From JAZKBN01 sp040388605 (lineage in GTDB: Bacteria > Bacteroidota > Bacteroidia > Cytophagales > Flexibacteraceae), in assembly GCA_040388605.1 (NCBI GenBank), contig JAZKBN010000012.1:1-64000 (forward strand): a stretch of DNA of 64,000 nt, in the 5' to 3' direction. Shown here in pieces: positions 1-9,273 of this stretch. How positions within the stretch are numbered: the first letter of the stretch is position 1; the number at the start of each line of letters is the position of its first letter. The notes under the pieces are model-generated. The model had not been told where the DNA came from. It searched no databases and saw only the letters and a program-made list of their open reading frames with translations. Made by a program: the position numbers and the translations under genes.

Positions 1-1
1 G

Positions 2-943
2 GCCCCCTTTACTACCCTACGCTTTTTACTTACTGCTAAACCCGACATTGTAATAGTTAACAGTCCTGATTTGTGGATAGTTACGATTGTCGGCAGAATA
101 TTGTTTGGGTACGTTTTATTAGCAGATGTACGTGAAAACTATAAGCTAAACGTGCTAAAAACGGAAGTTTGGCCCAAAATGCTCCGTTTACCCCTTGCTT
201 TGTATATTAGGGCTACCGAAAAACTCTGCTATTTTTTCTGCTCGGGCTTCATTTTGGCCGAAAAGGTTTACACTCAGCAACTTCCCTTTGTAACAAATTC
301 AGGCAAGCCTGTGGTAATTGCAGAAAACAAGGTACCTAAAGGCATTATTTCGGATTTTAAAGCCCGTAAAACGCCCGTTTTACCACCTTCAGGGGTAATC
401 AGGCTCTTATATACAGGTACAATTGCACTTCACTACGGAATTTTTGAAGCTATAGACCTGGCTTGTGCTTTGCATGCCATAAACCCCGAAATCAGCTTAA
501 CAATAGCAGGCTATTGTGCTGATAAACAATTGTTTGAACAACTTAAAGCGCGCCTGCTGCCCTGCCCTTTTATTACTCTTATTGGCGGAGAAAAGCCTGT
601 TTCGCATCAAATTCTGCTGAAATTGATGACAGAAGCCCATTTTGGGCTACTACCCTACCGAAGTTCGCCCGCAACAGCAGGTAAAATACCCACTAAGCTT
701 TATGAATACCAGGCTTTTACGCTTCCGATGATTATACAACGAAATAAAGATTGGGAAAGTATTAGCAATGCTGCCGAGGCCGGTATTATGATTGACTACA
801 CCAATTTTGATGCCCAAGACATTTTAGATGTTCTAACTACGCGCCTGTTTTATACTAAAGGTGTGCCAAACGAAATTTGGTGGGAAGAAGAAATACCTGC
901 TTTAGTATCAATGTTGGCAGGCTTTTATAAGAATAAAAACTAA
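2..943 (+). CDS. Glycosyltransferase, GT4-like, 5' end outside the window
   Basis: The reading frame is open from the window edge, so the visible 313 residues are the C-terminal part of a longer protein. The sequence has the layout of a GT-B fold glycosyltransferase: the end of the N-terminal Rossmann half (KPDIVIVNSPD near the edge), a linker, then a sugar-nucleotide-binding half with a glycine-rich turn (LLYTGTIALHYG) and the GT4-type stretch KLYEYQAFTLP followed by a Glu-rich region. Such enzymes transfer a sugar from a nucleotide donor to a lipid-linked glycan or polysaccharide at the inner membrane. Acceptor and donor cannot be read from sequence. Base composition is more AT-rich than the core genes to the right, as is common in surface polysaccharide loci. 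A TTG at 71 would be an artificial start; the upstream codons continue the fold. Confidence 0.8.
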   Translation, partial: APFTTLRFLLTAKPDIVIVNSPDLWIVTIVGRILFGYVLLADVRENYKLNVLKTEVWPKMLRLPLALYIRATEKLCYFFCSGFILAEKVYTQQLPFVTNSGKPVVIAENKVPKGIISDFKARKTPVLPPSGVIRLLYTGTIALHYGIFEAIDLACALHAINPEISLTIAGYCADKQLFEQLKARLLPCPFITLIGGEKPVSHQILLKLMTEAHFGLLPYRSSPATAGKIPTKLYEYQAFTLPMIIQRNKDWESISNAAEAGIMIDYTNFDAQDILDVLTTRLFYTKGVPNEIWWEEEIPALVSMLAGFYKNKN

Positions 944-2771
944 CTTAGTTATTTGCGGTTTTTGGGGCGTACCCTTTCCCAAACGCAAATACACTTTTAG
1001 CTTGTAAAGTGTTTCGCTAAAGCTAAACTAATTTATATTGCTCCGATTTGCTGATTAATTTAGCACATAGTTTTAGCTTTTTAGCACTACTACTTAATTA
1101 CAATCGACATTTCTTAGACACGCTTACTAAGTACCCTTCTTTAAACTACAGTCAACTAACTAAGTTGCACAACACATGTTTCTGTTTTAGATATAAACAG
1201 ACTGCTTGGTTCTATATAACCTGAAGACCAGTACTTTGTGAATTAAAAAATGCTAAGAACCCGGGAATAAAATGTTACCCGGCTTTGTACAGGTTTATTC
1301 CAATATACATATCTTATTTAGATACAATTGACTGCCAGCCTGTTTTGTTTTTACATGCTGCTGAAAGGCATATTATTCAACTTTTTTAAAAATGTGCTTC
1401 AAAAAACTCGGTTATTTCTGCCCATGCTCCGGTCAGAGTAATTCTATCGCATTCTAAAGCAGGAGCCTGATTTTGTAATCTTACTAAATACAGGTGTTTA
1501 TATATATATTATTTTGAATTATGCCTGTTTTACAGAATATAAATACATATATCACCAGAATACATACATAATATTCCAATCTGTTAAGGTCGTAAATGCT
1601 CATTTAGAAATCCGAAAAAGAATAAATGCCCACATATTTATCATTTTAGGGCAAAATTCTGAATCTCTAAGCTCTTTGCACCGCTGTATCTCTGAGATTT
1701 AGGCTGACTTTTTAAAAACTCAATTGAATACCCAAATGCTCCAAAACTTAAAGCGCTATTGCACATAGGAATAGTTGAGGCAATCAAAATAGGATCACTG
1801 AAAATCTAATTCATCTGCCAGGTTTATGCTCCGGTTTTATCTGGTCAGGTTTTTTGCCCCCCTGCGAGAAAATCAAACAGCAGGACCGGCTTCCCCAATG
1901 GTTAAAAACTAATCATTTGAAAAACATTACATATAGCGAGCCGACGCCAAAACATACTTACCTGTTTCAAGATGGATAAGATAACAGCAACTGCCATTTT
2001 TAAGCAGGTACTTGTATTGTTAAAAAAAGGCCGCCAAAAAAACCATTCCCCTGCCCTGCGCTTATCTGCACGGAAAACAAAACCTGGGAATCCATTTATT
2101 TAAACGAACTCAGGCAATACCTACAAGCGCTACAGCAATTTATTTTAAAATTCTGTACCCTTTGTTTTAACTTAACTTATGATGCTGCTTAAGTTTCAGC
2201 TGATTACTTTGCGAACCTATTTAAATAAGCATAAGTCTAAGCCGTGATAAGTCACAAAAGTAAAAGTACGTATGGTGTTCTATTCGGGTTGCGTTCCGGC
2301 ACCGCTGCTTTTTGGGCAAAGATTATTCCCCTAAGAACAAGCCCGAACAGCAACGTTTACAAATGTAAATGCAATCACCTGAAAATTTCAGATTCCATAT
2401 TCAGCCTCGACATTGCAAGCAGTATCAGCTATACAAATCAGGAATAAATGATTGCAGGCGCTAAATCCCGTAAATGCTGCTTAAAAAATCGGGGCCTTTA
2501 GAATCTCTTATTTGGCTTTATTTCGGCCGAGGGCCCAAATATGCAAAACCTGGACGCAAGCCATTGCATAGGCGTTTCTACAAACCTACAGCAATTAACC
2601 TCCCTTTTTCCCGTGTTTTATAGCATACATAACACGTTTTCAGGGTAAGGAAATTTAGGCCGGTATTTTGGCCCGGTGAATCCACTTTAAATAACAAAGT
2701 CGAAACAATCTGTAAAATGTACTTATTCGGCTCCGGTAGGAGTTATTCACCCGCATGTTGAAAACCCTGTT

Positions 2772-2870
2772 ATTTAACTATTGAAATATTATACAACAAA
2801 ATACATCCAATAACGGATGCGCTGAAGAACCCGTTAACACAATTTAACTATGAAAATATTATACAACAAA
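2772..2870. repeat. Imperfect 29-bp direct repeat, two copies 70 bp apart
   Basis: Copies lie at 2772-2800 and 2842-2870 and differ at two adjacent positions only (27 of 29 identical). Both share the core AATATTATACAACAAA. They sit 30-130 bp upstream of the likely promoter of the threonylcarbamoyl-AMP synthase gene. They could be a duplicated regulator site or a remnant of a duplication; nothing in the sequence decides between these. Confidence 0.7.
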
Positions 2871-2900
2871 TTTTATCGTATTAAGCTACTACACAAATTT

Positions 2901-2908
2901 TAACTTTG
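2901..2908 (+). promoter_or_regulatory. Likely -7 promoter box TAACTTTG
   Basis: The octamer matches the Bacteroidota -7 consensus TAnnTTTG and is followed by CAG, as in other boxes of this window (for example 11679-11686 on the minus strand). No clear TTTG is present 19 nt upstream, so the -33 part is weak. It would give a leader of about 150 nt for the gene starting at 3066. Confidence 0.4.
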
Positions 2909-3065
2909 CAGCCGGGTATAGAAAAGGTAGTGTCCGGGGGCAATCATAAGGAGTAATGTTTGTATTAAATGCCTTAAAGACAGTTTCTGCTGCTGTTTCA
3001 TCCTTTAGTATCCGGTAATACAGTCAGGGCTTTCTATCGCCATATTTAACATACAATTTTACACC

Positions 3066-4034
3066 ATGCAAACAATCATTGGCTATAACTTGGAATATGC
3101 TGCCGAACTGCTCAGGAATAATGAATTGGTGGCAATTCCTACTGAAACGGTGTATGGCCTTGCCGGTAATGCCCTGAATTCCGATGCGGTCACACGCATT
3201 TTTGAAGCCAAAAACAGGCCGCATTTTAACCCCCTGATTGTTCATCTTGCATCATTAGACCAGGCGGAAAGTTTTGTAGCCGAAATTCCGGAGCAGGCCC
3301 GTAAGCTTGCAAAGCATTTTATGCCTGGTCCGCTTACTTTGCTGCTGCCCCGCCTGCCTGCTGTACCTGATTTGGTTACCGCAGGTTCAGATTTTGTGGC
3401 TATTCGTATTCCGGCGCACCCTGTTGCAATCAGGCTGCTCCAGATGCTTGAATTCCCCCTGGCAGCTCCCAGCGCTAACCCGTTTGGCTATATAAGCCCG
3501 ACAAGCGCCGAACATGTTTTGCAGCAGCTCAGCGGAAAAATACCATATATACTTGACGGCGGTTTAAGCCATGTTGGCGTTGAAAGTACCATTGTTGGCT
3601 TCAGCAACGGCATTCCCCGCTTATTAAGGCCGGGCGGCGTTGGCCGGGAAGCTATTGAAGCAATAATCGGAGAACCATTACAGGACCCTGAGCCAAACTC
3701 AAACCTGAAACCTGTAGCACCCGGAATGCTTGAGACGCATTATGCCCCACATACCCGTTTTGTATTGGGTAATGCAGATGAGCTTATTAAAGTATATGCC
3801 GGTAAAAAAATCGGCTTACTTGCATTCAATAAAGGGCGCGAAAAAGTAAGTTCTGAAGACACCTTTATACTATCTCCTTCCGGCACCGATACAGAAGCTG
3901 CCCGGAATCTTTTTGCCTATATGCGCAGGCTCGATGAAGCAGGCTATGAAATAATAATAGCCGAACCCGTACCTGCAACAGGTTTGGGTCCGGCTATTAA
4001 CGATAGGTTGAGGCGAGCTGCCGCAAACAGGTAA
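3066..4034 (+). CDS. tsaC: L-threonylcarbamoyladenylate synthase, Sua5 type
   Basis: Makes threonylcarbamoyl-AMP from threonine, bicarbonate and ATP, the first step of t6A37 modification of tRNAs reading ANN codons. The 322-residue protein has the long Sua5 layout: a YrdC domain (about residues 7-200) and a C-terminal Sua5 domain (about 215-320), rather than the short TsaC form. Visible family motifs are PTETVYGLAGNA (25-36), KNRP (49-52), PSANPFGYISPT (135-146), ESTIVG (173-178) and RPGG (188-191). The ATG start lies just before the conserved N-terminal helix. The gene converges on rpoD, with 27 bp between the stop codons. Confidence 0.95.
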   Translation: MQTIIGYNLEYAAELLRNNELVAIPTETVYGLAGNALNSDAVTRIFEAKNRPHFNPLIVHLASLDQAESFVAEIPEQARKLAKHFMPGPLTLLLPRLPAVPDLVTAGSDFVAIRIPAHPVAIRLLQMLEFPLAAPSANPFGYISPTSAEHVLQQLSGKIPYILDGGLSHVGVESTIVGFSNGIPRLLRPGGVGREAIEAIIGEPLQDPEPNSNLKPVAPGMLETHYAPHTRFVLGNADELIKVYAGKKIGLLAFNKGREKVSSEDTFILSPSGTDTEAARNLFAYMRRLDEAGYEIIIAEPVPATGLGPAINDRLRRAAANR

Positions 4035-4061
4035 GTTATTGTCGGTAAATATTCGCAGGTA

Positions 4062-4915
4062 TTAGCCCAGGTAAGGTTTAAGCGCTTTGCTGCGAGAGGT
4101 ATGGCGCAGGCGGCGTATTGCCTTTTCTTTAATCTGGCGCACACGCTCGCGTGTCAGGCTGAATTTTTCGCCGATTTCTTCAAGGGTCATGGCATGTTCG
4201 CCGTTCAGCCCGAAGTAAAGCGCAATAACATCGGCTTCGCGTTGGGTAAGTNNNNNNNNNNCTCGCGGCGCAACGAATCATTAATCAGGCCGCTGTCAGG
4301 AGTTTCTTCGCTGTCGTTTTCAAGCACATCAAGCAGGCTGTTTTCTTCACCCTGTACAAAAGGTGCATCCATGCTTACGTGCCTGCCGCTGATTTTAATG
4401 GTTTCGAAAACCTCTTTGTCGCTGATGTCAAGTACTTCGGCAATTTCGCCGGGACTTGGCTCACGCTCCAGTTTTTGCTCAAGATCACTGTAGGTTTTGC
4501 TGATTTTGTTCAGCGAACCCACACGGTTCAGGGGTAAACGAACAATACGGCTCTGCTCTGCAAGGGCCTGCAGAATGCTTTGGCGAATCCACCAAACGGC
4601 ATAGCTGATAAATTTAAAGCCACGTGTTTCATCGAAACGCTGGGCTGCTTTAATAAGTCCCAGGTTTCCTTCATTAATTAAGTCGCCCAAAGACAGACCT
4701 TGATTTTGATATTGCTTGGCCACCGACACAACAAACCTTAGGTTAGCCTTAGTCAGCTTCTCAAGCGCGAACTGGTCTCCCTCCCGTATGCGCTTGGCGA
4801 GTTCCACCTCCTCATCGGGGGTGAGCAAATCAACTTTGCCGATCTCCTGCAGGTATTTATCAAGTGATTGACTTTCCCTGTTGGTGATCTGTTTGCTGAT
4901 TTTTAGTTGTCTCAT
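4062..4915 (-). CDS. rpoD: RNA polymerase primary sigma factor RpoD/SigA, interrupted by an assembly gap
   Basis: Housekeeping sigma-70 factor that directs RNA polymerase to TAnnTTTG-type promoters. The start MRQLKISKQITNRESQSL and the absence of a long region 1.1 are typical of Bacteroidota RpoD (about 285-290 residues). Region 2 (FALEKLTKANLRFVV, then YAVWWIRQSI), region 3 and the start of region 4 are read before the gap at 4252-4261. Beyond the gap the frame changes, but the rest of region 4 is clear: LTQREADVIALYFGLNGEHA, then the helix-turn-helix LTRERVRQIKEKAIRRLRH, ending in KALKPYLG and a stop at 4062-4064. From the family sequence about seven residues are missing, so the true gap is probably near 20 nt rather than 10. 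This is an assembly artefact, not a pseudogene. Confidence 0.93.
4252..4261. other. Run of 10 Ns (assembly gap) inside rpoD
   Basis: Ten Ns, the usual scaffold placeholder. The rpoD frames on both sides do not join through 10 bases, which shows the number of missing bases is not 10. Confidence 0.98.
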
Positions 4916-5243
4916 GATATGCTTGCGTTTGCTGAAAGGCGGATAATCCGTGTATTATAAACATAACACGGCACGAACTCGTAAAGTTCGGATTTTTTCG
5001 AGATAATTCAAAAAAACATTGAATTATTCAGCAGGATTTCCGAAATGTGGCTCCTGCTTTAAATCAAGGCCAATCTGTACTGAAAATAATTTCACAATAC
5101 CATTCTGTTCCCTTAATTCGGAACAGGCCTACATAAGGACCACAAAAAATACGGTCGCTTACATTTATTAATATTTTAAGATTATTTAAACATTAACAGG
5201 CTGATGACATTTAAAAAAACACAGCAATCAGGGGTAAAACAAT
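4916..5243. other. 328-bp spacer upstream of rpoD
   Basis: Lies between the start of rpoD and the end of the metallo-hydrolase gene, both on the minus strand. It should hold the rpoD promoter, but I see no clean TAnnTTTG box. A short inverted repeat GAACT/AGTTC (about 4976-4990) is present. No gene is supported. Confidence 0.5.
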
Positions 5244-5897
5244 TCAGGCTTTCACATAAGGATTATTGGCCATTTCAAATTTAATGGTTGTTTCGGGACC
5301 GTGCCCCGGGTAAACCTTAACATCGTGCCCAAGCTTTTCAGGCAATGTATATAACTTTTTCCTGATGCTGTTTATGAGCACTTCTTTGCTGCCGCCGGGA
5401 AAATCCCAGCGGCCTATACTGCCCCTGAATAAAACATCTCCGCCAATAATAAAGCTGTCGGCTTTGCATAAAAAGGCCACATGGCCGGGACTGTGCCCGG
5501 GAACATGAATAACTTCAAGCTCGGTATTCCCAAACTTAAATACCTGCCCTTCTGCGAGGCTGTCATCAATTGTTCCTGCCTCATATTTCGGGTACCCGTA
5601 ATTTGGCGCAATTACTGAAACAGCCCTGAAAGTGGCATCATCTTCAGGGTGAATTGCGGCTTTTAAACTGAATTTTGATTTGCACCAGGCCAGGCCCAAA
5701 ACATGGTCTATATGCCCATGCGTAAGCAGAATATATTTAGGCACCAAGGCATTGTCCTGTAAGTACTTCGATACTCGGTCCTGCTCCCAGGGGTCCTGGC
5801 AGCCGGGGTCAATTATGATTGCTTCGTGGCTGTTATCATGCAGAATATAAGTGTTTTCAGCAAAGGCATTAAAGGTAAAATGATGTACGTGGCACAT
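5244..5897 (-). CDS. MBL-fold metallo-hydrolase, glyoxalase II-like
   Basis: Small cytoplasmic zinc hydrolase of the metallo-beta-lactamase fold. It shows the metal motif THGHIDH (HxHxDH), the third histidine in VPGHSPGH, the bridging Asp in IIGGDVLFRGSIGR and the last His in VYPGHGPET. About 217 residues is the usual length for the short glyoxalase II-like group common in Bacteroidota; the substrate (a thioester such as S-lactoylglutathione analogues, or another) is unknown. The frame is open upstream to 6101, but family proteins begin at the HHFTFNAFAENTYIL strand, so the ATG at 5897 is chosen. This also leaves about 200 bp for the divergent promoters shared with the histidine kinase at 6105. 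Confidence 0.88.
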   Translation of the reverse strand: MCHVHHFTFNAFAENTYILHDNSHEAIIIDPGCQDPWEQDRVSKYLQDNALVPKYILLTHGHIDHVLGLAWCKSKFSLKAAIHPEDDATFRAVSVIAPNYGYPKYEAGTIDDSLAEGQVFKFGNTELEVIHVPGHSPGHVAFLCKADSFIIGGDVLFRGSIGRWDFPGGSKEVLINSIRKKLYTLPEKLGHDVKVYPGHGPETTIKFEMANNPYVKA

Positions 5898-6104
5898 AAT
5901 TGCATTCGGTCTTTCAGGGCGGTATTGCGAAAATAGCCATTTTTCCGGCACCACGGCGCTTAATCTGTATAAGCCATAGATAAATGAATCAATGTGCAGG
6001 GGTTTCATATTAAAAAAATTCGCATTTTTGGAAGAATTCCACCTTGGAACGCTATATATTTTCAAGCCTTTTAGCCGGGCTTTGTAAAATTTACAATACA
6101 CTAA

Positions 6105-8294
6105 ATGAAATCAACCAATCAGGAAACGGCTGCCGCATGGCAGGCTTATATACCACGGCCTTTTCTTAGGGCCTGGCAGCAGGTAACAAACCTGGGAATA
6201 AATCAAAGTATAAATAAAAGCCCTGAGCACAACAGAACCCGTTTAACAAACCAGGTATCGGCATTGGTGGTAGCCGAGGCATTTTTGTTTTTTTGGGTTT
6301 TCAGGCACCCTGAATACCGAATTTTAATGCTTTTGAATATTTGGAATATACTGGCCTTTTCGGGTTGTTTATGGCTTAACTACACAAGGCAGTATTTAAA
6401 GGCATCTATGCTTATGCTAACGGCCCTGAATATTACCGTTTTTATAATAGACAGTTACTTAGGACCCGGTTCAGGCGTTTACCTTTTATTTTTTCCGTTA
6501 ATGGTGCTCAGCCTGCTTTTACTCGAAAACAGGCCCTTGCTGGTATCATTTGAAATATTATTAAGCCTTTTATGCCTGCTGTTCCTGCACTTAACCGGGC
6601 ATGCATTATTTATTGGGGTGCAGGAAAATGATTTCCTGGCTGAAATATTTTTTTATGCATCGGTTTGTTCCGCAGTACCGGCTGTTTCTGTCAGCATTTA
6701 TTCAATAATTTCTCATGGCCGCAGGCAGGCAGCCCGCCTGCGTACCGAAAAACAAAACCTGCGCATAGTATTAGATAATACAGCCCAAGCTATTATGCTT
6801 GTAAATAATGAAGGCATTTGTGAGCTGCTGAATAACCGTGCAGCTGAATACGGCCAATCTCTGACCGGGAGATTTCTCAAAACCGGCGAACCTGCCGAGC
6901 TTATTATAAAACCTGATGATAAAGCAACTTACCGGAAAAATCTTGAAAAGGCCATAAACGGTGAGCTTGTTTCATTTATTTTGGAAGAGCATGGCCACAA
7001 GCGAGAATTAAGCCATGAAATTACAATGAAGCCTATTTCAGATACTGAAACAGGCAGCCGCAAAGTGCTGCTTATAATTACCGATATATCATTACGGCGC
7101 GAGGCCGATTTGCAAATACAATATAACCAGGCGAGGATGTCGCTTTTGCATAGTCTCAGCGTTGGGTCTATGGGATTTTCTGAAGACATTATTTTACAAA
7201 CAGCCCTGGAAGGACTTAATTCATGGTTTGCCGATTGCAGGGCCACCTACGGCATTATTAATGAGCAAACCGGAACCTGGACAAATATGCTTTCGGCAGG
7301 CCCGGTTACAAATCAAGGTGCAGGTACTGAAAGCAGCTTTTCATTGCAGGGCCTGCCTGAGGCCTATTCGAACCTGACCGGTACCGATCCTATTATTGTT
7401 CCTGATGTTCAAAAAACTTCCTGGCTGCATACATTACAGGGTAAGCTTATACCTTATGGAAGCGCAAGCGTTATGTTTATGCCCTGCCACAGCGTGGGCA
7501 AAACCATTGGCCTTCTTATGCTCAGCACGCCTGATAAACGCCGTTGGACAGATGGCGACATAGGTATTTTAACCGGTGTGGGCGAATACCTGGCTTTGGT
7601 ACTTCGCGAAGCAAGCGGGAAACGTGAAAAAATGGAAGTGGCTGAACGCCTGCAGCAATCAGTAAAAGAAAAAGAAATTTTATTGGGCGAAATTCACCAC
7701 AGGGTTAAGAATAACATGGCTGTAATATCGGGCTTACTGAACATGCAAAGCCATTTTATTGAAGAGCCTGTTGCCCGGCATGCTTTGCAGGAAAGCCAAA
7801 ATCGCATACGCAGCATGGCCCTTATTCATGATAAGCTTTACCAGAACGACAGCTTTAGCGAGCTTGAATTTAACAGCTACCTGCGAGACCTGATAGCCAA
7901 TATCCAAAACTCTCAAACTGATTTACACCGCCCTATCAGGATAAGGTTTGCATCGGAAAGCGAAAAATACCTGAGCATGATGAGCGCCGTACCATGCGGC
8001 CTAATCATGAATGAGCTCATAAGCAATGCTTACAAACATGCCTTTACCGACAGGGAATCAGGTAATATTTTTGTAAGCTTCACACAGGAAGAAAGCAGGT
8101 ACACACTTTCTGTGGAAGATGACGGTGTGGGATACAGGCAGCCGGAAGGAAAAAAACGGGCATCGCTGGGCCTTACTTTGGTAGAAGCTTTATCGGGTCA
8201 GCTTAAATCTAAGTTGAAGATAGAAACCATTCCCGGAAACGGGACCCGTTTTAGCCTGACTTTTGAAGACCTTGGAGCAAAGCCAAAAGCCTGA
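6105..8294 (+). CDS. Membrane sensor histidine kinase, HisKA_2/HWE-like, with PAS and GAF
   Basis: A 729-residue inner-membrane sensor kinase. Order of parts: about six hydrophobic helices (roughly residues 45-200), a PAS-like domain (about 210-335, starting LRIVLDNTAQAIMLVNNEG), a GAF-like domain (about 345-510), then a HisKA_2 dimerisation helix with LGEIHHRVKNNMAVISGLL (about 526-545, with the phospho-acceptor His) and an HATPase_c domain (N box MNELISNAYKHAF near 635; DDGVGYR; GLTLVEALSGQL). The HRVKNN form marks the subfamily that usually pairs with non-OmpR response regulators or general-stress partners. No response regulator gene lies beside it, so it is an orphan here. Signal unknown. 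Confidence 0.9.
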   Translation: MKSTNQETAAAWQAYIPRPFLRAWQQVTNLGINQSINKSPEHNRTRLTNQVSALVVAEAFLFFWVFRHPEYRILMLLNIWNILAFSGCLWLNYTRQYLKASMLMLTALNITVFIIDSYLGPGSGVYLLFFPLMVLSLLLLENRPLLVSFEILLSLLCLLFLHLTGHALFIGVQENDFLAEIFFYASVCSAVPAVSVSIYSIISHGRRQAARLRTEKQNLRIVLDNTAQAIMLVNNEGICELLNNRAAEYGQSLTGRFLKTGEPAELIIKPDDKATYRKNLEKAINGELVSFILEEHGHKRELSHEITMKPISDTETGSRKVLLIITDISLRREADLQIQYNQARMSLLHSLSVGSMGFSEDIILQTALEGLNSWFADCRATYGIINEQTGTWTNMLSAGPVTNQGAGTESSFSLQGLPEAYSNLTGTDPIIVPDVQKTSWLHTLQGKLIPYGSASVMFMPCHSVGKTIGLLMLSTPDKRRWTDGDIGILTGVGEYLALVLREASGKREKMEVAERLQQSVKEKEILLGEIHHRVKNNMAVISGLLNMQSHFIEEPVARHALQESQNRIRSMALIHDKLYQNDSFSELEFNSYLRDLIANIQNSQTDLHRPIRIRFASESEKYLSMMSAVPCGLIMNELISNAYKHAFTDRESGNIFVSFTQEESRYTLSVEDDGVGYRQPEGKKRASLGLTLVEALSGQLKSKLKIETIPGNGTRFSLTFEDLGAKPKA

Positions 8295-8423
8295 AATATT
8301 TTATATACCATAAAATTATTTGCCGAAGGCCGTGTATTTAAATTATTTAAAGTCTTAAAATCAATCACTTAGCTTTATTCCTATATATTCATTTGGAAAT
8401 ATAAAACAAAGGCCTTAAATTAG

Positions 8424-8453
8424 ATGTTGTAACATTAAATGTTGTAACATTAA
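8424..8453. promoter_or_regulatory. Tandem palindromic site, likely operator of the pirin gene
   Basis: The 15-mer ATGTTGTAACATTAA occurs twice head to tail (8424-8438, 8439-8453). Each copy holds the inverted repeat ATGTT-GT-AACAT, and the junction forms a perfect 6-1-6 palindrome AACATT-A-AATGTT (8431-8443). It ends 27 bp before the pirin ATG at 8481. This arrangement is typical of a dimeric repressor or activator bound at two adjacent sites. The regulator is not known. Confidence 0.7.
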
Positions 8454-8480
8454 AACAAAGTCAAACAGATATATAAACCT

Positions 8481-9191
8481 ATGAAAACGATATTCCATTC
8501 CTCAGAAAGCCGCGGAGGCGCCGATCACGGATGGCTTAAAGCCCGCCACAGCTTCAGCTTTGCTGATTTTCATGATGCAAGCCGCATGCACTTTGGCCTC
8601 CTGCGTGTACTTAACGATGATCATGTGGCGGCCAAACAAGGATTCGGTCGACATCCGCACCGCAATATGGAAATTGTAACCATTCCGCTGGAAGGTGCGG
8701 TTGCACACGAAGACAGTACCGGCGGAAAAGGTATAATAACGCCCGGCGAAGTTCAGGTTATGTCGGCAGGTAAAGGTGTGTATCACAGCGAGTTTAATGC
8801 AAGCGCAACAGATCCTCTGAAACTGCTCCAGCTTTGGGTATTCCCTAAATTCGAAAACATTGAGCCACGCTACGACCAACGTAAGTTTGATACCTCCCAA
8901 ATGCAGAATGCATTCCTTACCGTGGCCTCCGGCGAAAAAGACACCCCAGCGAATTGGATTAACCAGGATGCATGGTTTAACCTCGCCCGACTTGATGCAG
9001 GCAAAAGCATCAGCTACAAGCTTCACGGACCCGAATTCGGTGCTTACCTCTTTGTAATTGAGGGCGACGTTGTTACTTCGGGCCTCGAATTAGGCCGGCG
9101 CGATGCCGCAGGTATTTGGGAAACCGAATCTGTTGAAATTGAAGCTAAGCAGGATGCCTACCTGTTGCTTATAGAGGTACCTATGAACTAA
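8481..9191 (+). CDS. Pirin family protein (YhhW-like)
   Basis: A 236-residue bicupin of the pirin family; relatives such as E. coli YhhW bind one metal and some have quercetin 2,3-dioxygenase activity in vitro, while others act as redox-linked regulators. The N-terminal cupin has the metal-binding set RHPHRNMEI (His-x-His) and GVYHSEFN (His and Glu), with the family signature KARHSFSFADFHD near the start. The C-terminal cupin is diverged, as usual. The gene stands alone, behind a tandem palindromic site at 8424-8453, which suggests induction by a specific signal, and ends at a strong hairpin (9213-9240). Physiological substrate unknown. Confidence 0.92.
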   Translation: MKTIFHSSESRGGADHGWLKARHSFSFADFHDASRMHFGLLRVLNDDHVAAKQGFGRHPHRNMEIVTIPLEGAVAHEDSTGGKGIITPGEVQVMSAGKGVYHSEFNASATDPLKLLQLWVFPKFENIEPRYDQRKFDTSQMQNAFLTVASGEKDTPANWINQDAWFNLARLDAGKSISYKLHGPEFGAYLFVIEGDVVTSGLELGRRDAAGIWETESVEIEAKQDAYLLLIEVPMN

Positions 9192-9212
9192 GCATTAAGA
9201 TTTGGCCTTACA

Positions 9213-9240
9213 AAAAATGCCCGAAAATTCGGGCATTTTT
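9213..9240. terminator. Bidirectional terminator between pirin and T9SS protein genes
   Basis: Stem AAAATGCCCGAA with TTCGGGCATTTT, two-base loop, flanked by A and T runs on both sides. It serves the pirin gene on the plus strand and the convergent gene ending at 9274 on the minus strand. Confidence 0.9.
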
Positions 9241-9273
9241 ACTTTTATCTCCTTTGGTTCACCGGCCGGGCCA

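Larger units (their letters stand above)
944..3065. other. 2.1-kb AT-rich region without a convincing gene
   Basis: Only short open frames occur here (1514-1702, 2244-2447); neither has recognisable protein character. The region is visibly richer in A and T than the right flank. It contains short hairpins (for example CCGGG at 1261-1265 with CCCGG at 1277-1281; CGTGTT at 2612-2617 with AACACG at 2631-2636 followed by TTTT), a TA repeat near 1500-1510, an imperfect 29-bp direct repeat (2772-2800 and 2842-2870) and a likely -7 promoter box at 2901-2908. It may be the decayed edge of a polysaccharide locus; this is inference. No tRNA, CRISPR or insertion sequence is seen. Confidence 0.6.

Noticed and set aside
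1514..2447. Open frames of 62 and 67 codons (1514-1702 and 2244-2447)
   Set aside because: No family resemblance, no promoter in place for both, composition like the surrounding non-coding DNA.
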